DNA from: Metellina segmentata
Taxonomy: Eukaryota; Arthropoda; Arachnida; Araneae; Tetragnathidae
DNA: 64,000 bases
Assembly: GCA_947359465.1 (NCBI GenBank)
Contig: OX375875.1
Span: forward strand, 58,591,981-58,655,980
Reading direction: 5' to 3'
Part shown: piece after piece, positions 1 to 11,440 of the stretch
How positions within the stretch are numbered: the stretch's first letter is position 1
Layout: each line of letters begins with the position of its first letter
Position numbers and translations under genes: made by a program
The notes under the pieces: generated by a model
Told to the model about the DNA's origin: nothing
The model's database searches: none
The model's input: only the letters and a program-made list of their open reading frames with translations

Positions 1-222
1 TACTTAGATATTTTTTTGAAGCATGTAAACTACAAAAAAAAAAACCTTCCATTACACTTGCTTGTGGATCGAAATCAATAGAGACAAATCAATTTACCAT
101 CTATAATCTAATAGTATCTGGAGTACCTACTCATAATTTAATATTGTTGACGGAAGTTACAAATAACAGATCTTTCGGAATTTTATTTGAAGAATATTTC
201 GCAAATAAAAGAGTATACTTAC

Positions 223-323
223 GTAAAGTTCACTTTGTGTGCTAGAAGATCAAAGGCTTCTGCTAGAGGCCCCGACATGTGTATTATTCCATCCTGAGTT
301 TTGAGTTTGAGAAATGGGTGATA
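223..323 (-). CDS. Ionotropic receptor (IR/iGluR-like) exon 2, ligand-binding domain
   Basis: Read on the minus strand, this 101-bp segment is bounded by an acceptor (ggcag at 324-328) and a strong donor (GTAAGT, 217-222). It is fully open and gives YHPFLKLK, then DGIIHMSGPLAEAFDLLA, then NFT. The pattern P-F, D-G, S-G-x-x-x-E-x-x-x-L-L-A, N-F-T is the start of the S1 ligand-binding lobe of ionotropic receptors, the membrane chemosensory or synaptic cation channels related to ionotropic glutamate receptors. It enters in phase 0, matching the phase-0 donor at 5311, and leaves in phase 2. The next exon is outside the window, or may start at 29 after a long T-tract ending in tag (phase compatible, not convincing). 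Pore and transmembrane exons are not present. The IR call is family knowledge plus inference; the exon itself is seen directly. Confidence 0.62.
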
Positions 324-3192
324 CTGCCAATATTAAAATAAATTTGCATTTTTTTTTAAACACGCAATTGTTATAATCGATAAAAGTATTTATAATAATT
401 TAAATTTATATTGATAGGAACGCAAAAGTTTTTTATATTGATTCGTGTTTCATGCGTATCCTAATCATCTATGTTTCGATTACTTTTTGGGTGTATTCCT
501 CTTTTGTATCAGTACCTTTGTGTGTATGTACTTAATGTAGTCTGTCATGTTTTTGGAACAGCGTGGCTAAGTACGGCCCGTGTAAAAATCCCACAAACCC
601 TATCTTCTGTTTGTAGCAAAGTGAGGAAAGATAGTGCAACTTCAGACTACCAAAAAGTGAACTGTAGATAAGGGGCCAAATATAGCTCTTACATCAAAGA
701 ATCCGATATGCCCAATTTTCTATTCGCGCAAAGGGTAGGAAGACAGTGCAACTATAGTGCACCAAAATGTGCACGGATGGTACAATAAAGTTACCAATAG
801 GAAGTGATATCGTTACGCTGTCATATACTACTACATTGAAAGTTATCTACAATAGTGATGGTTAAGTTCAACAGTACGTACTCCCCCATTTGAATTTGGC
901 GCAGCTTTGACTACTTTTGGACCTTGCGCCATAAAACCCCAATAACCAATTCAATACCCTTTAGAACTAAGTAGTTGTTGAATTCGATAGATGATATCAC
1001 TATTTGATGGGCAGACATAGAGGAGTGATAAATCGTGCCAACTATATTGAGATTGCGGTTGTACTTCCAAATTCATTGCAGTGGAATAGATGATTGTGAC
1101 GATTTGATTACCCTGTTTTTTTTTTATTTGGCAGCCTAGTTAATGCTACCCATCCACTTAGAAATGAGATTGAGTGGCACTGATAAATTAGGCTGAGATA
1201 ATAGTAGCAGTTCATACCATCACAAGGCTTCAGAATTCCTATGAAATGATAAAAACACCTTATGGTGACAATAAAAGCAAAATAAAATGGAAACGCGTGT
1301 GAGAGCAGTGCTTGGTGGATGGTGTGTGTCGGATGAAAAGAGTTCAACATTTTGACCTAAATCTGTTCCTAAAGTATTTACCTGATACTACGAAAAAAGA
1401 AGTGACAATAATGCTTTCAATACTTTAGACAAGTCATGCCATAATAAACAGGATACAATATGCAAAGCCAGTGCCTTGAAATAAATTTCTAAACAAAGAA
1501 GTCTGCATTCTAGCATTCCCTTTCCTTAATTCTTATCAGGTTTTATGATGAACCACTATTGACTACTGAAAAAAATCATAAACTCTTGCTGCCGTTTGCT
1601 GACGACTGCTAAGACAACTACCACTTGCCTTCCAATAAGATTGAAGAGATTCGGATTCACAGCTCGGTTTCAAATGGTTCGAGTAAGAGTTTTATAAAGC
1701 ACACATAGGGTATCATAGGTAAACACTTAGTGCTTAAATGTAATAGCAATAAATATAAGTCTCAGTAAACAGTTGACGGTTTGCATGATAGTGCTGATTC
1801 GAAAGTGAATTCTTTGTTACGATTTCGCTTGGAAACAACGAATCATCTCTCATATCACCTGATTTCAGCTTACAGTTCTCAAGAACACCTACAGGTTCTT
1901 AACATTTTTACAATTGTGACGCCTTTGAGAAGGATATCAAAATATTCAAGCATGTACACTCGGATTAGAATATGCCTTTGGATTGTCTTTGCTTCTTGGA
2001 TTGACAAATGCCTTTTGGATTGAATTCTTATCGAAAGTTTTACTGATGAACTATGCTATTGATTACTGTGATAATCATAAACACATTGTTTCCATATGCT
2101 TGATTAAGCTACCGGTCCACGCCTTCCAACAACGTCGAAGAGATCCTTTGCGACAAGTCGAGATAGGTAATCCATTAGTTGTATAAAATGAAGAGCATCA
2201 CAAGTACATTTTAAGTAAATATACACTGTTAACAAGTGGCAGGAAAAGGTGAACAAGTGAAAGGTGACAAGAAATGGTTAACAAGTTGCAGGAAACGGAA
2301 GACGGTTGGCATGATAACGCCTGTTTGCATACTTCACAAGTAGATTTCTGATGCGATTTCGTTAAAAGACATTGTACCTAAATAGTTCTTTATCGCCTAA
2401 CGATTGCTTTTCAACGCTATTCTCAAGTACCTACTACCGATTACCAGCCTTTTTACGCTTGAGGCACTATTAAGAATAATATTAAAAGCTTGAGGTCTGC
2501 ACACCCCTATTAGAAATGTTTTGATAACATGCGTTTTTCTGTCTTTTAGAGAAAATAAAACTTACTTTTATTTTTTATTTTATTAAATTTTTTTTATGTA
2601 GTGACACTAGAGGATGCATATGAATTCAATATTTTGAGAGCTCGAGAACAATTAATTTAGATAGTTAATAGGGTATTTTTCACTTCAAAATAGAAAGATA
2701 AAATATATTTAAATGCTTATAAACATGCTTATAAACAAAACATCACATATACTTTGGCTTATAATTACACTGGCCAAAATGTTTAATCTGTTTTTACATT
2801 GCCAGGGAGAGATGAAGTTTTTCTTATTAATTTTGGACCGCTGATTTCAAATAAGACGAAATAATCTCAATCAAGTACAATGTTTTGTGTGTTAACAATT
2901 AGCGAAATATGTATATGCAATACAATACTTACTTGTTACGTTTTGGTCAGCTATAGTTTTTGTTACATGCTAAAATTATGAATACTGTATCCACATATCA
3001 CTGCATTTAAAAAAAAATGACGTAAAAATGTATAAATACAAAATTAAATTTATGTACTTGTATAACATCTCTTATATGTCATTTTGGGCTCTTAAAAACT
3101 AGCAATAATCTCTTCTCATTGAGAAATACCATATGCAATTATATTGAAATTTCATATTTATGTTCTGCTCTGATACCCTTCTATTTCATATA
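324..3192. other. Intron part of the IR gene, no further gene seen
   Basis: The sequence is AT-rich and noncoding on inspection. Apart from a short dispersed repeat near 890-957, it holds a weak diverged duplication: about 1760-1970 resembles about 2300-2520 (shared cagttgacggtttgcatgat-like and cggattagaat-like pieces). A tiny open segment at about 2944-2981 on the minus strand with acceptor- and donor-like ends was considered and not accepted. Confidence 0.5.
890..957 (-). repeat. Short dispersed repeat (ggttttatggcgcaagg type), minus orientation
   Basis: The reverse complement contains ggggttttatggcgcaagg, which recurs in forward orientation at about 15450-15500. I associate this motif with dispersed repeats in spider genomes; that is memory, not a search. 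Confidence 0.4.
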
Positions 3193-4730
3193 CACTCACT
3201 GTCAAAATTTAAGCACGAAAGGTAAAATGCGAAAAAGCGACAAGTACAGCTTTGATTGACACGAAATGCGGTAGGAAAGTAGTAAATAAGTTTATGCATG
3301 AAACAAAACAAAGAATTAAATACAAAGATGAAAACAATATTGCATTTTCATAAATTATAAGATAAAGTCATATTGGAGTCACCATCAAAACGATGTATAA
3401 ATCCAAAACAAATAAACAAAACAAACATTAATAGGGTATGTGACCACCCTTCATCCTCATGCAAAGTTTACAGCGTGTGACTATGCTTTCCATGAGGTCA
3501 CATACCACCCAGAGTCAAATAATCGCCATAACTCCTTGAGAGCAGTTTACAACTCTGTGAGAGTAGCTGGGGGTGGGAAATGTGCCGACATAGCACGGCC
3601 GAGGGCATCCCAGAGATTTTCAATGGGATTAAGGTCGGGCGAGTACGCCGACCAAACCATACGCACAATCCCCTCACTCTCCAGGCAGTCGTTGACGATG
3701 CCAGCTCTATGGGATACGCATTATCATCCATTAAAATGAAAGAAGAACGCAATGCTGCAGTGTACAATCTCACAGAGGGTTCTAGGATTTCGTCCCTATG
3801 CCGGACGGCCGTCACAGAACCCCGTCTATAAATGTGGAGATTGGTGCGATATCTCATAGAAATCCCGGCCCACACCATGATGCTTCCACCTCGGAATGCG
3901 TGATGCTCGATGCTGTTCTGGGGCCGATTGCGTGTGCATTGTTCTCTCCAGACCCTTACACGTTTATCATCTGGATCCAGAGAAAATCTCGACTCATCCG
4001 TGAACATACCGTTAGCCCAATCAGACACAGTCCAAATCATATATTGCCGACACCACTTTAATCGTGTCCCTCTGGATTGGACGGATAGAGGAACACAAAC
4101 TCGTGGTAATATAGTGATGTATAGTTCATTCATTTGTAGCCTTCGGTGCATAGTAGTAGCAGATATCGTCTTACCAATGGACGTTGCAACCTTAGATGTC
4201 ACACGTGTGGAAGTCTCTTATCGATTCTGCTTCGCTACAACAGCAATATATGGATCTTCCGCTGGGGTCGTAACCCTTGGGCGGCAGACCACAGGTATTC
4301 GGACAACTATTTGGAATTGTTTCCATAATCGTGAAATGACGGAATGATGAACGCCGAAAAAAAGAGCAACATCAGTGATTGATTGCCTGCTTCAAGGCTT
4401 CCCACATAACGCCAGCACTCTCTATCTGCCATTCGTCTTCTGGAAGCCATATAAACACGTCGGTCTTGAAAACTGATCGTACGAAATTTCTAAACACTTT
4501 TTATCAGCACTTAGAAGCAACTCCTCTAACCCTTCACATTGCTGGCTTCTTATACGACTGCTTTTTTTGCATATTTCTCGACATGAAACCGTGATTGGCT
4601 GTTACATAACACATTTGCATACTTCCATCTACCTCTGCAGCAAATTACAGCCTCTCAAATTCAGATTTTCTTCTGGAAATTAACATATTCCTCTTCGTGC
4701 TTAACTTTTGGCAGTGAGTGTACAAAGAAA
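3193..4730 (-). mobile_element. Tc1-like transposon with intact termini, dead transposase
   Basis: The ends CACTCACTGTCAAAATTTAA (left) and CACTCACTGCCAAAAGTTAA (right, reverse complement) match over about 28 bp. TA dinucleotides flank both sides (3191-3192 and 4731-4732), the expected Tc1 target duplication. Length is about 1.54 kb. It sits in the putative first intron of the IR gene, with its transposase on the same strand as that gene. Confidence 0.88.
3520..4450 (-). pseudogene. Tc1 transposase, frameshifted
   Basis: This is a cut-and-paste DDE transposase remnant. The probable start is ATG at 4448-4450 (MASRRRMADRECWRYVG, a typical Tc1 helix-turn-helix opening). The catalytic core is recognisable: first D in FTDESRFSL, then GSIMVWAGIS, second D in ILMDDNA, and the third acid as E in YSPDLNPIENLWDALGR. 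That last block lies in a different frame from the central block, so at least one frameshift precedes it (about 3700-3740). The N-terminal part is also broken between about 4200 and 4380. It is not expected to be functional. Confidence 0.85.
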
Positions 4731-5304
4731 ACAACATAATTAGCTGAAGCCTCTTCAAGGTCCGAGCAAAAGGGATATCACTTTTAGATCATCTTATGTT
4801 GATCTCTTAAAATGGACGTATTTATTCCAGTGATAGTTTTTCCCATGATATTATACGTCCTATACAATTCTACAGAAAGTGCAACAACTATGACTCCATA
4901 TTTGCCCAAATTTTGCTGACAAACATTCAGTATATACCTTTTTATCAATGAAAAATACGACAATAGCGGTTCGGTTACAGTTAAATATTCTCTATCCGTA
5001 AAATAATCAGTGTTGTCACTCATAAAATTAATTAATAAAAGTTACATTTTTTCATCAAATTTTATTCGTATTTCATCAAGTAAAAAACAGTTCTAGCGAG
5101 TTAGTTCTAGATAAAAATAAAACCAGTTAATTCGACTTATTAGATTTTTCCTTTTAAATAAACAGAGATGTTGAACACATATTACATTTGGAACATTAAT
5201 TTTTTGTGTAGTACTAATAGCATTATGAATTTTACTACAAAATCCCCTTGCAAACAAAAGGAAAGATTGCATCTTATGTTAGTTATGTTAAGAAAACGAA
5301 TCAA
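4731..5304. other. Intron sequence, nothing seen
   Basis: This is AT-rich sequence between the right end of the Tc1 element and the donor of the putative IR start exon. No repeat or coding signal was noticed. Confidence 0.5.
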
Positions 5305-5310
5305 ACTTAC

Positions 5311-5337
5311 CTCTCCAATAGCAACCCGAAAGTGCAT
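5311..5337 (-). CDS. Ionotropic receptor exon 1 (putative start exon)
   Basis: On the minus strand, ATG at 5335-5337 opens MHFRVAIGE and ends at a strong donor (GAG then GTAAGT, 5305-5310). Joined in phase 0 to the exon at 223-323 it reads VAIGE-YHPF, the usual opening of an IR/iGluR ligand-binding lobe (V-A-I-x-E-x-x-P-F). An in-frame TGA lies four codons upstream, so this ATG is the likely start. That would make a receptor without an amino-terminal domain, as is normal for divergent IRs. Alternatively a spliced upstream exon could enter through the acceptor-like ttttag at about 5357-5362. The intron would be about 5 kb and contains the Tc1 element at 3193-4730. The exon is only nine codons, so its support comes from the match across the junction. 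Confidence 0.5.
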
Positions 5338-7262
5338 GTCGTTCCTTCAGGTATACCTAAAATTTTAAGCATTTGGTAGAAAGAATCTTCTTAACGTCCA
5401 ATATTTAGATTTGCACTTCAGTAACCCATGTTTTTAGTCACCCATTTAAGTTTCAAAATATTAATTATTAGTACATTCAATTCAACGGTGAAAATTCTCG
5501 ATGCACACAAAAAGTGAATGATAATAATTACGACATTAGAAAGAATAAGGATAATGAAATTAATATATAAAATAGGTTTCAGAGTATTATAATAATAAAA
5601 CTACAACAAATGCGCTAAGGAGAAAGGAGAATATATACATCAGAGCAAGTTACAAAGCTACACAACAATTAATAATAAAATAACTTGTCTTAAAATTGAA
5701 TGTCTTCAGTACAGAACTACTAAGGTAACCCATTACCTTTTTTTAAATTGTGGTAAATCCATTTATTTCGACAGTTTTTTTTTATAAGAAAGTCACTGTT
5801 TTCAATAAACTCGTAGCATATATAGTAAGTTGCTTAAATATATCTTCAACTCATAAAATAATCCAGATTGATCTCCAGTCATTATAAGACGTTCTACAAA
5901 AGGTAATCTTTGGGTCTGTGTAAAATGTATTGGCCTTAAAAGAATTTGGTGACGAATATCTTAACGAATTAATTTTTCATCCTTCCCTTAAAGACAGCGT
6001 AAATCGACAGTTTCTCATGCCGGATGCAAGAGCGCTTAAGTAAAAAAAAAGTTATTTTGTTGGATACGAGTGCGAGTGTTAATCTCCGTAGATACGTTAT
6101 TTTTATTAATTGATTTGAGCATGAAAGAAACTTAAGAAAGGGAATTCTCATTTCTTCAATCTATAGTTTAACTAATTCAACCCGAATAATGTCGGGTACC
6201 TTTTGCTTGTTCGTTATAAAATACCAGCATTGTATAATTTAAATGTTCCTGAACCAAATTTCGCGACTTTATACTTTAAAAATAATCGTCTCAAAAATGT
6301 TGCTTTTTTATATTTTTAAATTTCCAAGTGCATAGTCTGAACTTTTAATGTTTCGAAAATTGTACTAAAGTTATGACCTTGAAGTTCGTCATTACAACAA
6401 ATCGTTAATATACGTACTACTTGCTAATGATACCTTCTATCTTGAACCATGTGTATTATAGAAAAAGTTAGTTCAGAAATATAGTCATATTTTCTCGGCT
6501 TGTAACGTGAATTGTGAGGAGATACAATCGGCGTGACGTCACAATCTCTTGCGAAAATGTAAATATTTAATTGAAAAATTATTTATTAAAAGAAAATCAA
6601 ATGTATAAGGTATATATCTGGGGTAAAAGGTTTCGCATATTTCAAACTCATTGAAATTTTCAATCTATCTTTAACGATCTCGAATTTACAACAAAGCACT
6701 AAATAATGACAGTCAAGTTTTTTTTATCTGTTTTGCTTTCCTTCGCTGGTATCATTTGAGCGCAGGAAATTGAATCTGTGATGTCTCGAACACAATCAAG
6801 GCCAAATTCGTATGGTAAAAAATTTAAAAGTTACAATATAAAAATTAAGTAGCTAAAGAAAATCATATTTTTAGGTATCGGTCTAATGTAAAATTTTCCG
6901 CAGATTTCAAATCCGTTGAAATTTTTACTCCATCTAGGAGAACTAACTAGGAGATAGGAAAAAAAAACTACGTAATTCCTGTTAAAACTTTATTTGTTTT
7001 TTTAGTCCGCTGAAATATTGTTCCTCGGAAAATAAAACGGAAACACGGAAAAAATAAATTTAGAATCTGTCATATCATTAAGGTGTTCCCATTCTAGAGA
7101 AAACAATAATAATTAAATTCCCTTAAATTCATTTTAAAGTATTATAGATTGAATTTTAAATAAATGCTTCCAACAGTAATTGCAAAAACTTCGGACTGCC
7201 TGTGCGCCAAATCCCATTACTGTAAGTGCCATAGATTCGTCAGGAGCGTACATATAAACATA
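5338..7262. other. Upstream of the IR start exon; two copies of a short dispersed repeat
   Basis: This would hold the IR promoter, but no clear core promoter could be picked. Pieces at about 6575-6690 and 6855-6945 resemble each other and a third copy at about 51540-51660, sharing gtaaaattttccgcaga and tcaaatccgttgaaattttt-like text. Confidence 0.4.
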
Positions 7263-8401
7263 CACTGCTGTTTGTAAAAAATGCAACACCATGAAGGAAT
7301 CATCCGAATGAAATGAAATTTGCAGCAAATGTCAATTATAGGATGTTATTCAAAGTAATAAAGTTTCAGAGCAACCACGCATGCGTGGTGTGAGCAGCGT
7401 CCTCTGAACTGATGCTAAAAGCGTATAAAAAGAGGGCTATAGCTGGACGTTGAAAATAGTGCATGGTTTTTTTTAGTGACTAACGTTTCGTGAGACCTAA
7501 GTATGCCTTCATGACGAAATAGGGTGAATTTTCAACAACTTACGTAGTTTGTACGTTGGAAAATCATCGTCCTTCGTGAAGGAGGATTTTCCTTTAGCGC
7601 AATAGCAGCTCGTGTGCACAGGATCCCCCTCACGCCAAACTATCGACGGCTGCGTCTGCAATGGGCTCATGAGTACAAAGCCTGCCGGGCTGATTAGTTG
7701 TTGACAAGTTGTCTTTTCTGACGAATCCCGCTTTAATTTGTGTTAGACGCTATGCCTGTGAACGCTGCCTTCCAGAGTGCGTTATCGAACGTCATAGTGG
7801 CCGAACACCCAGAGTTATGGTCTGGGGTGCGATTTCATATCATGGACGATCTCAGCTGCTACGAATTGAGTGTAATCTGAATAGCAACAAGTACGTCCGT
7901 GAAGTGCTATAGCCCAAAGTCGTTCCCTTCCTTTAAGGCATCCCTGGAGCTATCTTTCAACAGGATAATGCACGCCCACATATTGCAAGGAATGTTCGAG
8001 ACTTCTTTTCAGCCCAACACATGCAATTTCTTCCTTGGCCTGCTTATTCGCCGGATATGTCGCCTATTGAGCATATGTGGGATTTGTTTGGTCGACGTCT
8101 CGCTCGTAATCCGCGTCCTATAGCTTCAAAAAACGAACTTTGGGTGCGCATTCAAACAATATGGAATTCTTTTCCACAAGCAGACATTCACCATCTGTTT
8201 CACTCCATTCCACGTCGTATAGCAGCAGTTATTGCAGTGCGTGGAGTTTACACCAAACACTGATTTCAGACACTTAATATTGTTTTTTTTTGCTTTGAAA
8301 TTTTATTAATTTATTTGTACTAATACAAGCCATTTGTGTATTAAATTTCATTTAATTCTGATGACTCCTTTATGGTGTTGAATTTTTTACAAACAGCAGT
8401 A
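7263..8401 (+). mobile_element. Tc1-like transposon, internally deleted
   Basis: Left end CACTGCTGTTTGTAAAAAAT and the reverse complement of the right end (TACTGCTGTTTGTAAAAAAT) agree. The similarity runs on through caacaccat(g/a)aaggaatcat-like sequence for about 45 bp. TA flanks lie at 7261-7262 and 8402-8403. Length is about 1.14 kb, shorter than a full Tc1. The termini resemble those of the elements at 43.66 and 46.11 kb. Confidence 0.87.
7552..8263 (+). pseudogene. Tc1 transposase, deleted and frameshifted
   Basis: N-terminal remnant reads FSAIAARVHRIPLTPNYRRL, then RLQWAHEY. This runs quickly into DKLSFLTNPA (the degraded FSDES-type first-acid region) and TPRVMVWGAISYHGRSQLL. The second D is in IFQQDNARPHIARNV. 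The third acid is E in YSPDMSPIEHMWDLFGRRLA, and the frame ends with RRIAAVIAVRGVYTKH before a TGA at 8261-8263. The DNA-binding half is shortened, the first catalytic block is damaged, and a frameshift falls between about 7912 and 7940. The C-terminal 80 residues are well preserved. Confidence 0.85.
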
Positions 8402-10034
8402 TACAAACAAACACTTCTTTTTAAAATAGCAGAGATGTAATATAAGCTTCAATTTTAGTTACACAATATGAGACAGTGAAAACGTAATGAAGGCAATCAC
8501 TTATTTATTAAATTATGCAAAACATTTGAAGTTTTTGCTGATAAAAATATTATTTATTATTCTAAACGCGCCTTCTCAAAAAAGTGACGCAACTTTAAAA
8601 ACATATTTTTTATGAGAATCAAATGAATTTGGAATTCGTAATTTGTCTTACTTCTCCAACTAAATGTCGTCAAATTCGTTGATATGTTTGTGTAAAAATT
8701 GTATTTTATTTCCTGATTTGTTGGTTAGAGTGTATTGTAAAAAAGTGCTGTAAATTTGAATTATATATGTTTTGATTTATATAACACTTTTCGATGGTTT
8801 GTTTGAGTATAGCTAAATTGTTTATTAATTGAAAAAAGTACAAATTCAATTTTGAGTTACGTCATTCTTTTCTAGAAATGGCAAATTATTCCTTTTACGA
8901 GTCATAGTGCCATTTTCAATAAGATTTTTACAATTGACTCAAAACATGATAAATGTAAGTAATATTACCTGAATGAACATATAGACGGATAACTCTATTA
9001 TCCTTCGAATTCCTTGTAACGTCTCCAAAACCTGCGATTTCCGAGGATTGGAAAGTCAACAAGCTTCTAGAAAATTGGACAACTTATAGCGCGTGTAACC
9101 ACTTATCACTGTTCACTGAATAATGATAATTCGTCACGATATTTTATTTTCTGAGCAAATTTGCCTTTTTTGTGTAACACTTACCCGACACAGTTCACGT
9201 GCATAATGATTCGTGTCTGCCAAACGGTAGACCAGTTAAGCTATTTCTTCTGAAATATTCTCGTGACAGGATAGTTCGGTCCCTCATCGTTGGAGCGGCA
9301 TTATCAATTTAACATCACTTGAACAGGGTGCAACTGCTTATGTAACGAGATAACTAAGCTCGCCCATGCCAGATCCAGCACAAATGATACCTACATTATA
9401 CCGGTCTCCCTATAATTACCAATCAATATCGCGTGTAAGAGTCACATATTTAAGGAAAAGGACGCCTATGACTTGGTAACTAAAATAATCCCAAATTACC
9501 TGGACGATATGTCGCTCAACCTGTTTTCACTTATTCTTCAGATAATTTTCATAGTGTTGGTTAAACATGTTTTATTCAAGGACATTGGTATCGATAAAAT
9601 GTTTAAGTTGTTGTTCTTTTCATTTTTTTGAAGGCAAAATTGATTTTTGAAGCGATCTGCAAATTGAAGTCTTGCGTCTAACAAACACGAAGGCTAACAG
9701 TGAAATGGCTATAAACAAAGATATTTTTACTCGCTTGCGCATGTACTGTTACTAATACCGTAGGGATTAAAACTCGTAAAGAAAAAGGTCATTTTCAAAA
9801 CCGAAATAAACCGAAGAAAACCAGGCTTTCAATGTTTTATTTTGGATTACTGTTGGACTGACGAAAAACAAGTCTTACTGAAAGTTACTGTTTTTAATCG
9901 TATTATTTATGTTTTGGGTGTAGTTGAATTTGATTCATGTATAATTATTTAGACTGTTTTAAAATCCCTGGGGATTCCAGAATTTTCATTACTGGCAATA
10001 GTATTGTAAATTCTAATTCTGTTGATAGCGTATA
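8402..10034. other. No gene seen
   Basis: AT-rich sequence without coding exons that I could support. A short open segment near 9187-9235 on the minus strand ends in a donor-like GTAAGT, but it matches nothing I recognise. Confidence 0.4.
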
Positions 10035-10421
10035 TCTCTAATATTATAAAAGGAAATGTTTGTCTGGTTTTTTTTTCGCGGCCGCAAAATCCTGACGATT
10101 CTATGGCATTTACAGCAATGAGATTTGGCACACGGGTAGTCCGAATTTTTTGCAATTTTTGGATCGCGGCGGATTTTAAAATTTAATCAAGAATATTTTT
10201 ATATGAATTTAATAGTTTTATTCTCCACCTGGCTCTTCAAACGCGTCTTTCCGGACAAAAGAAGAAACACCCGAATCTAGACTTTTTCTACCCACGTGAC
10301 CTTGCCGTCAATCTTTGCAACCATGCCATATTTTTTTCCTCACGAGGCACGTGGTGTTGGTTTGTTTCGCAAACCAACACCACGTGCAAGGGCAACGCCG
10401 GGTTAGCCACGCAGTGTCTAG
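10035..10421 (+). mobile_element. Non-autonomous Helitron (387 bp)
   Basis: It begins TCTCTAATATTATAAAAGGA after an A (10034), the familiar Helitron 5' end. It finishes in CTAG (10418-10421) followed by T, so the insertion lies between A and T, as Helitrons do. The 3' end carries the typical GC-rich ggcaacgccgggtt stretch. A perfect 18-bp inverted repeat lies just upstream (10347-10364 and 10370-10387, 5-nt loop). No Rep/helicase coding is present, so mobilisation would need an autonomous relative. Confidence 0.82.
10347..10387. repeat. Perfect 18-bp hairpin in the Helitron 3' end
   Basis: Arms gcacgtggtgttggtttg and caaaccaacaccacgtgc are separated by tttcg. The stem is much longer than the usual Helitron terminal hairpin (about 6-10 bp) and lies about 30 bp before CTAG. 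Confidence 0.9.
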
Positions 10422-11440
10422 TATATCATATTTTTCACTTCAGAACTTTGGGTTGCTCGTCGATTGTTGCCGGAGAGGGGCTTTGGATAAAAAAAACCTA
10501 TATCGAAAAATACAATAGCCTTTGGTTATATCGCCTATATGACTGTATTTTTCTTTTTTGTTACTGGTCTTCAATTAATTATCGTTTTGAGAACGGAAGA
10601 GGTAGGTGGGTAGGAAATGTAGTTGAATTAATGTCTCACTGGAGCAATACAACGGGTTATTGGCGACGATGTGGGATCAATGCCGAAGGAAATGATCCGA
10701 GAGCAAGTCATAATTCTGAAGACGAGGCCAAAATTTGATCTGGCTCTCCACTCTAAGATCATCACACCACGCCAGCTTGAGGATATTTGAGACCACGACA
10801 AATTTAAAATACACTAACTCACACGTACACGACGATGCGAACAGAAAATGAAATCTTATTATACTATTGTAAAATTGAGAGCTCTAAGATTTGTGTCAGA
10901 CAGTTGTCCAAAGTTAAATCAGTATAAAAGATTTAGTTGCCTCGTAAATGTGGAGAGAGGGAATTCAATTTGAATAACTTACTTCGTATTTACTGTTATT
11001 CTAAAAGAAAATACCTTCGATTTAGAGCTAAACCATTGAAACTATTTTGTCTTTCGGATCTTCTTGCTCAAAAGAAATGAATGACATTGATTATTTGAGT
11101 AAATATGCTAATAAGATTGCAATGATATGCTTAAAAAATGTTGTTTCTAACATATGATAAAAAATTTTATCTGAAAAATATTAGCATAATCGGTAGCACA
11201 AATCAATTAATTATACATTACACAATATTATTAGGGAAGGAAATATTAGTCAAACATAATGAATTGAATTGGTTTCAAAAGTTCTATTTACAAAGTTGTT
11301 GTTCACTGGGAGTGTCTTTTGATCAATCAATATATTAATCATTATCATAATTGAGCTATTAGACGATACATTTGAGAAAATGAACCCTAAACAGGTACAA
11401 TATGAACATAAAAAATGTACCTAAACATGACAACTACATG
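10422..11440. other. No gene seen
   Basis: An open frame of about 96 codons at 10448-10738 shows no recognisable motif and no splice context. The rest is AT-rich with no repeat noticed. Confidence 0.35.

Noticed and set aside
2944..2981. Mini exon (HVTKTIADQNVT) with acceptor and GTAAGT donor inside the IR intron
   Set aside because: Its 37-bp length would break the phase-0 join between the two IR exons, and the receptor consensus has no insert there.
3440..4347. Several plus-strand open frames over the Tc1 element
   Set aside because: They are antisense to the recognisable transposase and carry no motif.
7134..7328. Minus-strand frame at the left end of the 7.26-kb Tc1 element
   Set aside because: It spans the element's border and terminal repeat; no coding signal.
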